Origin: Owenia fusiformis
Taxonomy: Eukaryota > Annelida > Polychaeta > Sabellida > Oweniidae
Length of the DNA stretch: 64,000 nucleotides
NCBI GenBank assembly: GCA_903813345.2
Contig: CAIIXF020000010.1
Location: forward strand, 3,213,169 to 3,277,168
Direction of reading: 5' to 3'
Shown here: in pieces, positions 12,107 through 22,937 of the stretch
Position numbering within the stretch: position 1 is the first letter of the stretch
How the letters are laid out: each line of letters starts with the position of its first letter
Made by a program: the position numbers and the translations under genes
The notes under the pieces: generated by a model
Database searches by the model: none
Seen by the model: the letters and a program-made list of their open reading frames with translations, nothing else
What the model was told of the DNA's origin: nothing

Positions 12107-15100
12107 CTACTCTGTATGAACTTTAACTGTGTAAATATCTCTCAACGAAACAATGAGGTTAACCACAGGGGTTAACAAGGCAGTCACGATGGGCACGCTA
12201 TAGTATTGCAAGTAGTATAAAACGTCACGTAAAGTCACAATGCCGAATATGTTCAATGTTCCATGAGTGGTTGGAGGAAGGCACAACGTCTGCCAATAAA
12301 GCAGAACGTATTTGTAGCGTGTCAGATCTAAATCTGTGTAAACTAGTTCAGCCTGGAAGAAATAATTGGGTTGGTTAAATGGAGTAATCATATATATTCT
12401 CGTCACAGAAACAAGAGGTCCAGGGTTCAGTTCCAGTTTCAGCAGCTTCTTGTGGTGGATGATTGTGACTGTGCTACTACACTGTATTGACTATTACTAA
12501 AGTACTGCTAAGTTGACAAAAGGTCGGCGCTGGTTTAAAGTGTCTTTCTAAGACTTAGAAGGAGAAATATAAGATTTCGAGCCATATGTCTCAAGAAAAT
12601 GCTCTTACCTTTCTAGTAGGATGAGTTCAGGTGCCAAAAACAGCTGATCAAAGGATATATATCATTTTCTAATTGAAAATTTTTGTTGAGCCCTGCATTT
12701 TTAACACTGTTTTGACAGGAAGTCATACCCAAAATGAAAACTGAATAAAACAACATTTATCCTAAATGTAGATCAAAATACTTACTCAGACATGCAAAAT
12801 GTTATTATAAATAGTAATACTGATCATTTCTAAGAAATTTAAGCATATAAATAAGACTTTTTTCGCACATGATTATATAGATGAAGAATTTGTTCTTAGG
12901 AAACTCTGGCTATTTGGTGTAGTGGTTAGAGCTTTGGACTCAATCAGACTTTTATTCCAAAAGGTCTGGGTTCAAATCCCACAGGTGGAATATGTTTTTA
13001 TTCTTTATTTTATTTATTTTTTATTTTGATCCACAATATTTCTAAAATAAATTTTACATATGGCACTCAAACCATATTTAGTATTTCCAATGGTTTTAAT
13101 TTTTATATGAAATCATGGAAAGTTACTTTAAACTGTCTATGGCCCTTGTGAGGTTACAGATAAATGGGTACATTTCATTGTATAAATTAAATATGGCCTC
13201 AAAAATATGGGATATACACATATATTGCTCACTTTCATAAACAAAATACAATTAACAATTCTGCTGAAAACTGACCATCTGAAACTATGGAGCTTTTAAC
13301 TGTATAAGTAACCATATGAAACACAAAAGGAAAGTAGGGAATCTAAGTAAATGCCTGTTAAAGACTGCTAATCATTATTCATTTGGAATGACTTTTATTT
13401 GTAAATGTATAGAAAAACACATGAACAATTGTTGCCGATCAAATACAACAATGTATTAAAATAACCTGTTGATTATATCTCATAGAATTTTGAACTTGAA
13501 CTTTTTAATGTCCACCTGTATAGCTCAGTGGTAGAGCACATGTACCAATTACGCATAGGTCCCAGATTCGATCCCCGGTTCAGGCACTTTGCTTGTTGCG
13601 TAAAGTACTTCAGGGTGTTTGACTGAGTGGTCCACAACTCGTAAGAAGGCTGTGGTGTGTACCTGTATGCCTATGTATGAGTGCACATTAAAGAACACAG
13701 GGCTCCTTCAAGGAGGGGTTCCTAAATCTGCCTTCCATGAATATGTGTTTATATACAGGATATACCCAAGAGGTATTGCTCACCTTCATTGGCGGTAAAC
13801 AAAATCAATACAGTGAACCATTTACAAGTACATACAAGTACACCACTCCCCAATGATGCAACATAGTAACTGCTGTGGTCCTATATGGGACACTGAAATA
13901 TGGTACAATAGACTCAGATAGTACCATATTTACCATAGATAGAACATACATACATGCTCAAAATCTTTACCAGCGAAAATGTGTAGTCCCACTTTAGACT
14001 GGGGGCATACTCAGGGAGTGAAGCCTTCCATTTTGAGTTGATGAAATAGCAATCAACAATATTAAATATTGAATAAAATAAGGACAAGCCTCATACTTAC
14101 CAGCTGTCGATTTAACTTATGTACTGTTTTTTCCACTTTGTGTTCAAGACGCTGTGCATTGAGTAAAAGGTGGGCCAGTAGCACTGTCCATGTGCCTATC
14201 ACTACCAACAGGGACACCCTGTAGATCAAAACATTAGATATTGTCTACATTACTGGGACACCATGTAGGTCATTGCATGATTATGATATATTAAGGGCCT
14301 ATTCAAAATATTGAAGTCTTTTTTCACACAAAATTAACAACTGCATTGATTGAAAATATATAGGCAGATTTTCTTCGGTTGTTTTGAGGAATTTTGGCAA
14401 CTTTTTATCAATATGTTGAAATTGTAATTGCTAGTTGTTTTCATTCATTTTGCCTACTGCCAGAATTTATACCAATGAAAACCCAGTCTAAATTCTACTT
14501 ACCAAATTTTGATTCTCCTGGGAGTGAGTTTACTTTGAGCAAGTACATTGTCTAGTAGGTAGTAAAGAAGGACTGCCACTCCCATGATATATCCAACCCC
14601 ACAAAGTTTGTAACTCCAGGGACTCTTCACCCATTGAATATCAAATGCACCATGGATCTCGTCCTAAAAGATAAGGTAGGAACATTGTAGTTTGCAATTT
14701 TCTTCCCAATGGAGAGAAACGATTAACAAGGAGATATACAATAGCCAATAATTACTCAAGTATGTCAAGTCAGAGGCATAATAGAGTTGGATACATATTT
14801 CTCAAAAATTTAATTTCTGATATTTTCAATTTTACATCCTATCGTTCAGTTATGAATCACAAAGATATCAGGCCTCTAAATAATAGCCCATTCATTTTGT
14901 TTGGCACTGCTATACTGTGGGAGTCAAAGTAGTAGGTGTACATGAAGCTCTTTTTAAAGAAGCAAATTGCACATTTCGTAAACATACCATTAAGTTAGTG
15001 AAACCAGCATGCCAGTTGAGCACTGTACTGACAAACACATCCTGGCCATTATGGAGCTGGATGGGGTGGCGGAGGGGAAATTCATCAAGCTCCACACAAT

Positions 15101-18100
15101 AGTATTGTAAATTTTTTAAAGTTGTACCTAAAAAAGAATCATGAAAAAACTGTATTATTTTTATTGTCGTTTTGAAGTGAGTGAAATAACAAATAAAGTG
15201 AATGATTAGTCTTTTGAACATAAAGTCCTTCAAGAACAACTTTGAAATTAAAAATCTATTATATTTTGATTAAGTAATTTGAAATTTAATATTCAAGTCT
15301 TTAAAACATATTGTGATTTATTTTTAAAATGAATGAGTAAATAAAAGATTTGAATTTTAGAGAAATGTTCATAGACAAATTGTTTTGCCACAGTGAGCTG
15401 CATCCATTTTTTTGAATGTTGGTTAAAACACATTGATTGAGTGGAACCTACCATGCAAAAACTGGAACAATGCGAGGACTGCAGTTAACATGAAAACACA
15501 AGCGACTATAAGCTGTGCTGTTTCTCTTTTAGTTAGTCGCATATTTTCCATTCCTGGCCATAGACTAACTCCGCCACCTATATTTAGTTTATCAGCTTGA
15601 TTTTTGGCCTCTTGGTGTTTTTCTGTCAGAATCTGTTGAGTCTCTCTCAGCTTCATTTTACCTGTAAAATATTCTATTTCAGTTCACAATACTTCTCAAT
15701 GGTTCATATTTTTGCTATGTTATGTATTGTATTGTATTGTATATTTATTTACCTCTAATAACTAGAGAGTTAGAATTATAAAGTTACAAATTGAAATAAT
15801 GAATAAAAACACACATATTTAAAATAGTGAAGAAATGTATATCCCAAGTTAAGATGAAACCTCTATAGATACCGATGCCATCTTCCCCAAGGTCGATAGC
15901 TCAGGACCAAAATAGAGTTGGCACACCAACAACGAATTTCTTTTAATTTGCATAGCCAGAATTATGTCTGCTGTTTTTAACTGAATTTCGGTTGTACTTT
16001 CACCAAATATTTGTTTTACACGTAACTCATTGCTCATATTATAATCGTTGTCAAATGTTCCATGATATAAATTATTCATTTGCAAACGCTCGAAGCTGAA
16101 TGCATCACATTGAAACAGGAAATGTTCCATTGTTTCAGGTTCCTTTTTACCACATAGAGTACACCGTAGATTATAATTTGATCTATTCCATTTCTTACAG
16201 GAGTTCAAATTGAATTGACCCGTCAATAATTTGACGACGGCTTTAAAACTGTTTAACCTATTTGGAAACTCTTGAGCTAAGATCCACCATATGTTTGGTG
16301 TTTTACATTTATGAACAGTTAGAAAATGAGAAAGGCCTGGATGTAACATGCACCTAATCCTGAAAATTGTCTCCTGAAGGTCTTTCACACGACTACAGAT
16401 CAAACGTTTCCAAGCAGCCTTTGGGATATGTTGACCGTTAAGCATAAGTTTTACATTTTCAATTAGGTCGTATTTTAAAGCTGTATACCACATCTGTGCA
16501 ATTGGAGAGGTCATTCGTATACGGGCAATTTTGAATTCCATAACTGTCATTCTAAAAATCATCACCCGTTTGTATATATTAGCCATTGGCAGGTTTAAGA
16601 GCATCCATATAAACATTAATTTTGAGATGTCAACTCTGTATTCCATTCCCCACCAACCGAGGGGTTCGTAAGCCACGGGGCACTCTGCAAAAGCAGGGAG
16701 TGATTGAATCCTCCTGCCTACTTTACGCTGTGCAGTTTCCATCTGTGATATGTTATTTGACGAATACGGAATTACATTAGAGCCGTATGTCATGGAATGA
16801 ATTGCAAATGTTTCAAATGTTATGGAATAATTCATTTGATCATTAATCCACATGATAATCAAAAATGGCTAATCAAATGTCTTCCTATTTTGTCTTGACA
16901 TCATCAAGGTCAAAGGTCATTTAATGATATGGACAAAGGCACTCATTTAACAAACATGATCAACCTTTTATGACTAATCGTATTTTGTTTAACATAATGT
17001 TAATGGTCTTTTTCACACTGAATCTTTTTCATGATGGTAATCAGTCTTTAGATGCCTTCTAATCAAATGTGAGAATATAATATGAAATATTGTTGGGATA
17101 TGTAGTGCTGTGAAACGGCCATGTACCTAGTTGAAATAAAATATTCTACCTACCCCCAGGTGTCATTCTGAGCCTGGCGAGACCTGGACTTGTACGCTCT
17201 GTGGGTTCAGCACTCCCTATATGCAGTTGCTCAAGACGTGATTTCAGGTCAAACACCAGCTTTTGTTGGGCCCTGAAATATTGGCAATTGTTTCATCAAA
17301 GATTGTTATTTTGTGATAGTTTGCCATCTAAGTTCTAATGGTCAACTTTACCCACATTTCTTATTGCTCTTATACCTTATGTTTTTGAGGCTTTTATATC
17401 TCAAAGTGTTGTACAGTTGTAATTCGCCAAATTTGAGTCACAAAATTCCAAGGAAATTCCCGGGGATTTCAACGTTGACAAACTAAATCGCACGTGAAAA
17501 ATACAAGGAGTACAATATGCATATGTGAGTAAGTAAGCATGAGAGGATTTAATGCAAATTAGCACTTTTTCAGGAATTTTCTATCATATTTTTTTGGTAA
17601 AAACTGTCCATGGGCGTAGCACTTATTACGCAAAATATGCACAGGCGTAATAAATGAATTTGAAAAAAATTAAAAATGTGTTAAAATGCATTAATTTATT
17701 TGCAAATTTATTGATACTTCCTACCGTATTTGTATTTTTACCATTGTCACCATTTAAAGTTAATAAAAACGCTTAGATTCTATCAAATAACGTCCTTGAA
17801 AAAGAATTTGATAAAAAAGCTTAGATTCCATCAAATAACGTCCTTGAAAAAAAAATTCCCGGGGGCCTGAGCCCCGGACCCCCCGTGATGCACGACCTTC
17901 AGCCACGCAATCAGGCATCCCGAGTGTGTGTTCCAACTCAAAATATAGCCCTACGCCCATGCTGGCGTAATCCTTCAGAATCCTTCATAGATTTTTGAAT
18001 GTCCAATATTGCTAGCCGGGATTCACAGTCGAAAAGAATGTTATGGCGAAAGGAGATTGGGATTCCAATTTTTTGAAGTTGGGAAACAGGAATGAAAAAA

Positions 18101-19344
18101 AATGAAGTTACCTTTTCTATTTCCCGAATCTCTCCGAAGTTAGCTCATCTTGGTGACTGTAAATTGCACAGCTGTATTCAATGGAGTGTTCCCGTATTCA
18201 ATCATCCTCAATTTTAAAGTGTTTATTTTATTTTTAACGTGTTTTCATTGTTTTTTGTCGACTGGTAAGATCTGGCCGAGCAAATGGCAAGATGGATGAC
18301 CCTTGACCTCACCTTGACCGATGGTGATCACGTCATCAATATTACCAAGATGGCGGTTTCAAAATTTTCTAAAATCGCTTCAAAAAATATTATATTAATT
18401 TCTAGCGAGTAAACCTATTTCATAGTTTGCGTTTTCACAATAAGATAAAGAAATGTGTTAGGAATTCGCTTTTATCAATTAAAACATCACATCGACATGT
18501 GGTATTCGTAAACTAGACGATGAAGATTACGGGCGGGGGGGGTTTTGAAATGATGTCACTTCTCAAATGGAATTCTCAACGAGCTGCATAGCAACTGTGG
18601 AATAAACAATTTCTGATCGCTAAAGATCAGTCCCTTGCAAAATACTGAGTAATTACTTTTTTCTATGGTTCATTACGAATCACTTAATAATTATCTTACA
18701 AATGAATTCTTCTTACATTAAAAATTAACATCTCATAAAATATGTCTAATTTAATAGGTAGGAAACACAAAGACATACAGTTTTTAACGATCATTTTTTT
18801 AAGTAGGTCGAATTTTTTAGAAGGATAACCTTCCCGGGAATTTTAAGATTGTCACGTCTTGTTTGAGAATGAGACCTTGTGCCAAAGGCCCGTTTTTAGT
18901 CAGTTGATCTGTTCAAAGTGACAATTTAGGGAACAATATTTTCTATCTACGTCGATTACAAAGCATCTGAGGTATGTAAATTTATATGAACAACTGAGTC
19001 AATAGGGATAAATAGCCCAACGAGAGTAGGTGCTCTTGAAAAATACTTGGATCTTGTTTCCGATCCTGGTATTCAATTGATATCTTATCTCGTTCGAAGA
19101 ACGTATTTGACGTCCGTGCTGGGATTGCTAGTAACAGAGATTGTTACCTGAATGGTGTGCCTTCACGAAGAGGTGTGGACTCGTGATTTCCTCTCTGTGG
19201 TGTTTCATCACCACTTAATCCTGGAACATGTAACTCCCCATTGGAACAATTTTGGTTAGCATTCTTCACCGGAGTGTGGCCAAGTGAATCAGCGCGGCTT
19301 TGTGATCTAGTCCGCACTCTTGGTCTTCGTACAAATGCACTCAT
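12107..19344 (-). CDS. Unrecognised multi-pass membrane protein, 396 aa, 7 exons
   Basis: Predicted exons: 19344-19148, 17272-17154, 15661-15452, 15127-14988, 14663-14503, 14218-14101, 12352-12107. All junctions are AG/GT and the phases join into one frame of 397 codons with stop. The first 65 residues are Arg/Ser-rich and polar (MSAFVRRPRVRTRSQSRAD). Two short helical, charge-rich stretches follow (about 66-82 and 106-130, probable coiled coil). Membrane segments are seen near residues 152-174, 236-262 and 274-296, and one or two more within 325-385. The loop after the first contains CVELDEFPLRHPIQLH. The C-terminus is short and polar. The topology suggests a cytosolic coiled-coil N-terminus on an endomembrane or nuclear-envelope protein, but I do not recognise the family and assign no function. 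It is divergent from Pygopus. Confidence 0.82.
12905..12998 (+). ncRNA. tRNA-like sequence with A box, B box and T-run (probable pseudogene)
   Basis: It contains an A-box-like TGGTGTAGTGGTTAGAGC, a B-box GGGTTCAAATCCC and a T5 run just after, as in pol III units. The anticodon stem TTTGGA/TCCAAA closes a 17-nt loop, longer than a normal 7-nt loop. The acceptor arms do not pair. It is therefore better read as a tRNA pseudogene or tRNA-derived repeat than a working tRNA. It lies antisense in intron 6 of the membrane-protein gene. Confidence 0.6.
13510..13815 (+). mobile_element. tRNA-derived SINE, near full length
   Basis: The head has a clean A box (TAGCTCAGTGGTAGAGC) and a B box (GATTCGATCC), with a partly preserved tRNA acceptor stem. 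The body includes GGCTCCTTCAAGGAGGGGTT and a 3' end reading ATTGGCGGTAAACAAAAT. The same body and tail occur in reverse orientation at about 20475-20640, which establishes a family. It sits in intron 6 of the minus-strand membrane-protein gene. Confidence 0.85.
15720..16866 (-). mobile_element. Non-LTR retrotransposon (LINE) 3' end, 5'-truncated
   Basis: An open frame of 337 codons (16862-15849) matches the region downstream of the reverse transcriptase core in LINEs. It includes a cysteine/histidine motif CTLCGKKEPETMEHFLFQC typical of the post-RT zinc-binding segment. The catalytic YxDD block is missing, so the copy is 5'-truncated. Downstream of the stop the element ends in a (ATACA)n-type microsatellite (complement of 15722-15745), the usual tail of several LINE groups. 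It is in intron 2 of the membrane-protein gene, same strand. It could not move by itself. Confidence 0.82.
16907..16919 (+). promoter_or_regulatory. Perfect DR1 nuclear-receptor-type motif
   Basis: The sequence AGGTCA A AGGTCA is a direct repeat with 1-bp spacing, a consensus for RXR/HNF4/COUP-type receptors. It lies just upstream of the truncated LINE in an intron. Function is not shown. Confidence 0.35.
17273..19147 (-). other. Intron 1 of the membrane-protein gene
   Basis: Non-coding apart from the MITE above. Around 18290-18365 there is a cluster CACGTCATC and AAGATGGCGG that resembles an animal core-promoter element (CRE/YY1), but no gene model starts there. Confidence 0.5.
17608..17962. 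mobile_element. Candidate hAT-like MITE with ATGGGCGTAG ends
   Basis: CCATGGGCGTAGC near 17609-17621 and CCTACGCCCATG near 17950-17961 are inverted. The interior contains two direct copies of a roughly 54-bp stretch (ATCAAATAACGTCCTTGAAA, 17765-17855). I found no matching target duplication, so the type is tentative. It lies in intron 1 of the membrane-protein gene. Confidence 0.55.
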
Positions 19345-19813
19345 TTTGATATCACATTATAATTTTATGTTGATAGATCTGCCATCAATGCTGAGAACAA
19401 AACAAACTGCACTGCCTAGACTTTGAAATCTTCTAAACCTGATACCTGGAAAGAGAAAAATGATAAAATTTTCAATTCTTCCATTTCAAGTTGAAATTCT
19501 CAGCTTTGACCAAATTGTAGTTGCACAAACTTTGCTCCATTGTACCCAAGACTTGACTTATCACATCAAAACTGTAAAATTAATTATACAATGATATATA
19601 AGTCCCTAAATACAAAAAGAATGCAGTGGCTTACCTTTAAAACATGCGCCTCAGGATTCTGGTTGGAACTCAAACTCCTCGCGAAACGAAATTACTCGGT
19701 CAGCGAGGGAATATTAAAAATCTGGCAAAATTTCGTTGTTTGATTGTTAAATTAACAGTGGTTGGAAAGAGGGATGGTAGAAAGAATATATAAAGAAGAC
19801 AAACGGCCATCTA
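19345..19813. promoter_or_regulatory. Shared promoter region between divergent membrane-protein and Pygopus genes
   Basis: The start codons of the two genes face away from each other across 469 bp, so a bidirectional promoter is expected. A TATATAAA at 19787-19794 is only 20 bp before the Pygopus ATG, too close to be a canonical TATA box for that start. Confidence 0.55.
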
Positions 19814-22800
19814 ATGCCAAGACTTAAGAAGTCCGCTTCAGTTTCTGGAGGTAAGTAAGACACGAAATACTGACTTGAAGATGGAAATCTTTACTTTTCA
19901 CTTATTATCGCCCACCATCTTTGTTTTTATTTTATATTATTTACTCAACTTTACATATTACGGATAGTCCACATGGTGAACTATATTTTAACGTGTTAAT
20001 TAATTAGTTTAGTTATTCTAAACATACTGGAAGTGATTATGATGTACACCATTTCACCTTATCCTGTGTCAGGACTATAGTCCTAGAGAACGGGCTGATC
20101 TTTTGCCTGAATAATTATCCCATCGAACGAAGTTCGGAGGGATATAGGGAACGCCTCTGTCCGTCCCTACGTCCGTCTGTCCGTCGGTCCAGGCAATAAC
20201 TCAAACACTGCTGGCCCGATTTTGTTCATATTTTATGCATATACCCTATGGGGTAGAAGTTCTGCTCGAAAGCGGATTTTCAAATTAGCCGCTCATTTAA
20301 AAATGGCGGCCATTTTAGTGCTGAATTTACAGTAATTTAGGTGCAATATGTAAAACTGTAATAGCAATATGTTTTAAATGTAAAAAAATATATACATGTA
20401 CATGTATATACATTAATAAAGCTAGAAATGTAGATACTAAAGAAGCACATGGCAGCCATCTTGAAAAATGGCGGCCTTTTTTGTATTGTATTTTGTTTAC
20501 CACCAATGAAGGTGAGCAATACCGCTTGGGTATGTCCCGTATATGTACGGTCGTAATTTACGTAATTAACATGGAAGATAGACCCAGAAACCCCTCCTTG
20601 AAGGAGCCCTGTGTTCTTTTATGTGCACTTATACATAGACATACTTACTCGATATTTTACGATATTTGCTGTAACTCGAAAAATAGCGATTTTGTTCATA
20701 TTTAGTATGTGAATACTATAGGCATGGCACACTGTCTAATGACACTTTTGGTAGAGGGTGGCCATTTTGAAAAATGTATGAATTTGCTATATACTTTGTT
20801 TGTAAAAATGCCAACCATGGCTGTTCGATGGGATTTTCTACACTTTGGCGTTGCTGTTGTCTAGTTTTTGTACTGGCGGATCCAGGAACTAACAAGTGGG
20901 GCCCAAATTATGAGATATGAAAAAATAGTCCGCATTTTTGCAGGGAATAAAATTTTGGGCCCCTAAAACCAAAAATTGGGCCACCATTTTGAAAAGAGGC
21001 CCATTTTTGGGTAGTTCAGCCTAAAAAGGCCTAAAGAGGCCAAATTATGCCCAAAAAGGCCCACTTCTTGAGGCCCTACAAATTTTTGAACCTTAACATT
21101 TTTTTCCGGGCCTACAAAAGAGGGGGGGGGGGCACCATGACCCCCCTGGATCCACCAGTGTTTTGTGAACTAACAATTCCTCAAATAATAATAATTTTGT
21201 GGATTATTTTCACTGCAATTTCCAAAGGAGAGTACATAAGGTTGACAGACTGACTAGGTGCATAGGAGAGGCAGAGACAAAAACATGTTCTACTCCATCT
21301 GATTTTCACAAACTTTCTCTTATTTGAGAGCCTTCATCTCAGTGTCTGGCTCCTGTTAACTACATACTAATCAGATATCTATGAAGCAAATCAAATTGCT
21401 ACATGTAGAGTTTTCAGTTGACCACTCAAAATCATCAGTAATATTTGAAAATTTTGAGCAGACTCCCAGAATCAATATAATGAGTTTTATAGCTTTACCC
21501 ATCTGAGTGCGGATAAAATATAATTATTGTGTCATATAATGTAAATAAACTTTTAACATCGAGGATACATGTATATTTATGTGATGAATATTTTTCAATG
21601 AAAGTAATCATTTTATTCAATAGAAATCACCCTTAAGAGTTCTGAAATACATATGAGTTTCGAAAATTTCTAGACTTTGAATATTTTCAGAAGTTGGCTT
21701 AGGCGGAGAACTTCCCAACAGTCCTAAAAAGAGGAAAAGAAGGAAAAAATCTAGCCCGGTAAGAAAATGGAAAATCTTTTACTTTCAACACTGAACAGTG
21801 AACAATCATTGAAATTCAAAAAGAGTTTAATTATTTTCAAATTAGCTTGTTATTTCAATGAATGATCAAAGTTCAGAGGTATGGAGAACATTTCTGTCAT
21901 GTTAGCCCGGTAAGAAAATTTTTTGCTTTCAATAATGAACAGTGAACAATCATTAAACAAATTCAAATTAGCTTATTATTTCAATGAATGATCAAAGTTC
22001 AGAGGTATGGAGAACATTTCTGTCATGTTACTGCAAGTTGTTGCTTATGATGTTGTTTAAGTTCAAAATTCATTTTTTTCCGAAGAATATGGCAGTTAAC
22101 CCCTGAGAAAGAGAATGGGTTCACTTGCTGATTGCATCATTGCATTTTTTCCAGGCTGACAGCGGAAACATTCCAGACCTTGTGTCCCCCTTAACTGGAG
22201 GTTACCTCAATCATCACATGGTAGCACATAATCCATTTGACGATTTTACTGGACGTGTTCCCCATCAGTTACCTCCTTTAAACCCTGACCAGGGATACCA
22301 ACAGACTCAACAGTTGCATCATTTCCCCCAGGGGCCAGGAAACTTCCCCCCTCAGCAGTTGCCTGGGGACCCTTCTATGATCAACAAACCAAGGCCTGGA
22401 CTGCAACATATACCAGGCCAAATACAAGGTCAACCATATCCATCTCAGGGCCCTTCACCATCAGACAAACTTCAAAATATGCCAGGTATCCCAAGCCAAG
22501 GTCATATGCAAGGACAAGGTCAAATGCCTGGCCAAGGTCAAATGCCTGGTCAAGGTCAGATGCCAGGCCAAGGTCAAATGCCAGGCCAAGGTCAAATGCC
22601 TGGTCAAGGTCAAATGCAAGGTCAGATGCCAGGTGGAGTACCGCAACAAAGACCTACTGGGGTTGGTAAAACATACCCCCAGAATCAACCAATGGTATTT
22701 AATCCATCAAACCCAAATGCACCCCCTATTTACCCATGTGGAGTGTGCCATAAGGAAGTTCATGATAACGACCAAGCAATATTATGCGAGAGTGGATGTA

Positions 22801-22937
22801 ATTTCTGGTTCCATCGGAGCTGTACTGGACTCACTGAGGTGGCTTATCACATGTTAACACAAGAAGTATATGCTGAGTGGGTCTGCGATAATTGTCTCAA
22901 TACTAAGAAAATACCCCTCATCAAAATGAAACCATGA
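19814..22937 (+). CDS. pygo: Pygopus, PHD-finger Wnt co-activator, 3 exons, 295 aa
   Basis: Nuclear adaptor of the beta-catenin/BCL9/TCF complex; its PHD finger binds methylated H3K4 and BCL9. Exons 19814-19850, 21691-21758 and 22155-22937 join in frame with AG/GT borders. Exon 2 carries the nuclear localisation signal PKKRKRRKK (about residues 24-32). Exon 3 carries the N-terminal homology region ending AHNPFDDF with the NPF motif (61-63). A Pro/Gln/Gly-rich middle follows, with repeated GQGQMP (about 152-195). The C-terminal PHD finger (about 228-284) has all C4HC3 ligands: CGVC, CESGC, FHRSC and CDNC. It stops shortly after, as in other Pygopus proteins. Intron 2 holds a tandem duplication that copies the exon 2 donor. 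Confidence 0.93.
20112..20837 (+). mobile_element. Interspersed repeat with ATCCCATCGAAC ends, short form
   Basis: It starts ATTATCCCATCGAACGAAG, continues through a GTCC-rich stretch, and ends TGTTCGATGGGAT, so the ends are inverted over about 12 bp. It closely matches the longer copy at 31690-32960 but has one internal subunit instead of five or six. A SINE is inserted in it. It lies in Pygopus intron 1. Confidence 0.8.
20475..20640 (-). mobile_element. 5'-truncated SINE inserted inside the repeat
   Basis: Reverse complement of the SINE body and tail seen at 13600-13810 (TTTACCACCAATGAAGGTGAG, AGAAACCCCTCCTTGAAGG). The tRNA head is missing. The tail reads ACAAAATACAATACAAAA on its own strand. 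The repeat relative at 31690-32960 lacks it at the matching site. Confidence 0.82.
20871..21160. mobile_element. MITE with ACTGGYGGATCCAGG ends, hAT-like
   Basis: TACTGGCGGATCCAGG (20871-20886) and CCTGGATCCACCAGTG (21145-21160) are inverted repeats. The interior is rich in GGGCCC/GGCCCA. Flanks GTTTTTGT and GTTTTGTG may be a decayed 8-bp target duplication, which would fit hAT. It lies in Pygopus intron 1. Confidence 0.65.
21752..22030 (+). repeat. 151-bp tandem duplication copying the Pygopus exon 2 donor
   Basis: TAGCCCGGTAAGAAAA at 21752 recurs at 21903, followed by closely matching sequence to 22030. The first copy spans the last 7 nt of exon 2 and its 5' splice site, so the second provides an identical donor 151 bp downstream. 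Confidence 0.88.

Noticed and set aside
18356-18420. Short frame MAVSKFSKIASKNIILISS after AAGATGGCGG
   Set aside because: Ends after about 20 codons, no donor site in phase, and lies in an intron of the opposite strand.
19787-19794. TATATAAA as a Pygopus TATA box
   Set aside because: Only 20 bp before the start codon, which would place transcription start within the coding sequence.
22461-22688. Minus-strand open frame rich in HLTLAW repeats
   Set aside because: It is the antisense shadow of the GQGQMP repeat in the Pygopus coding exon.
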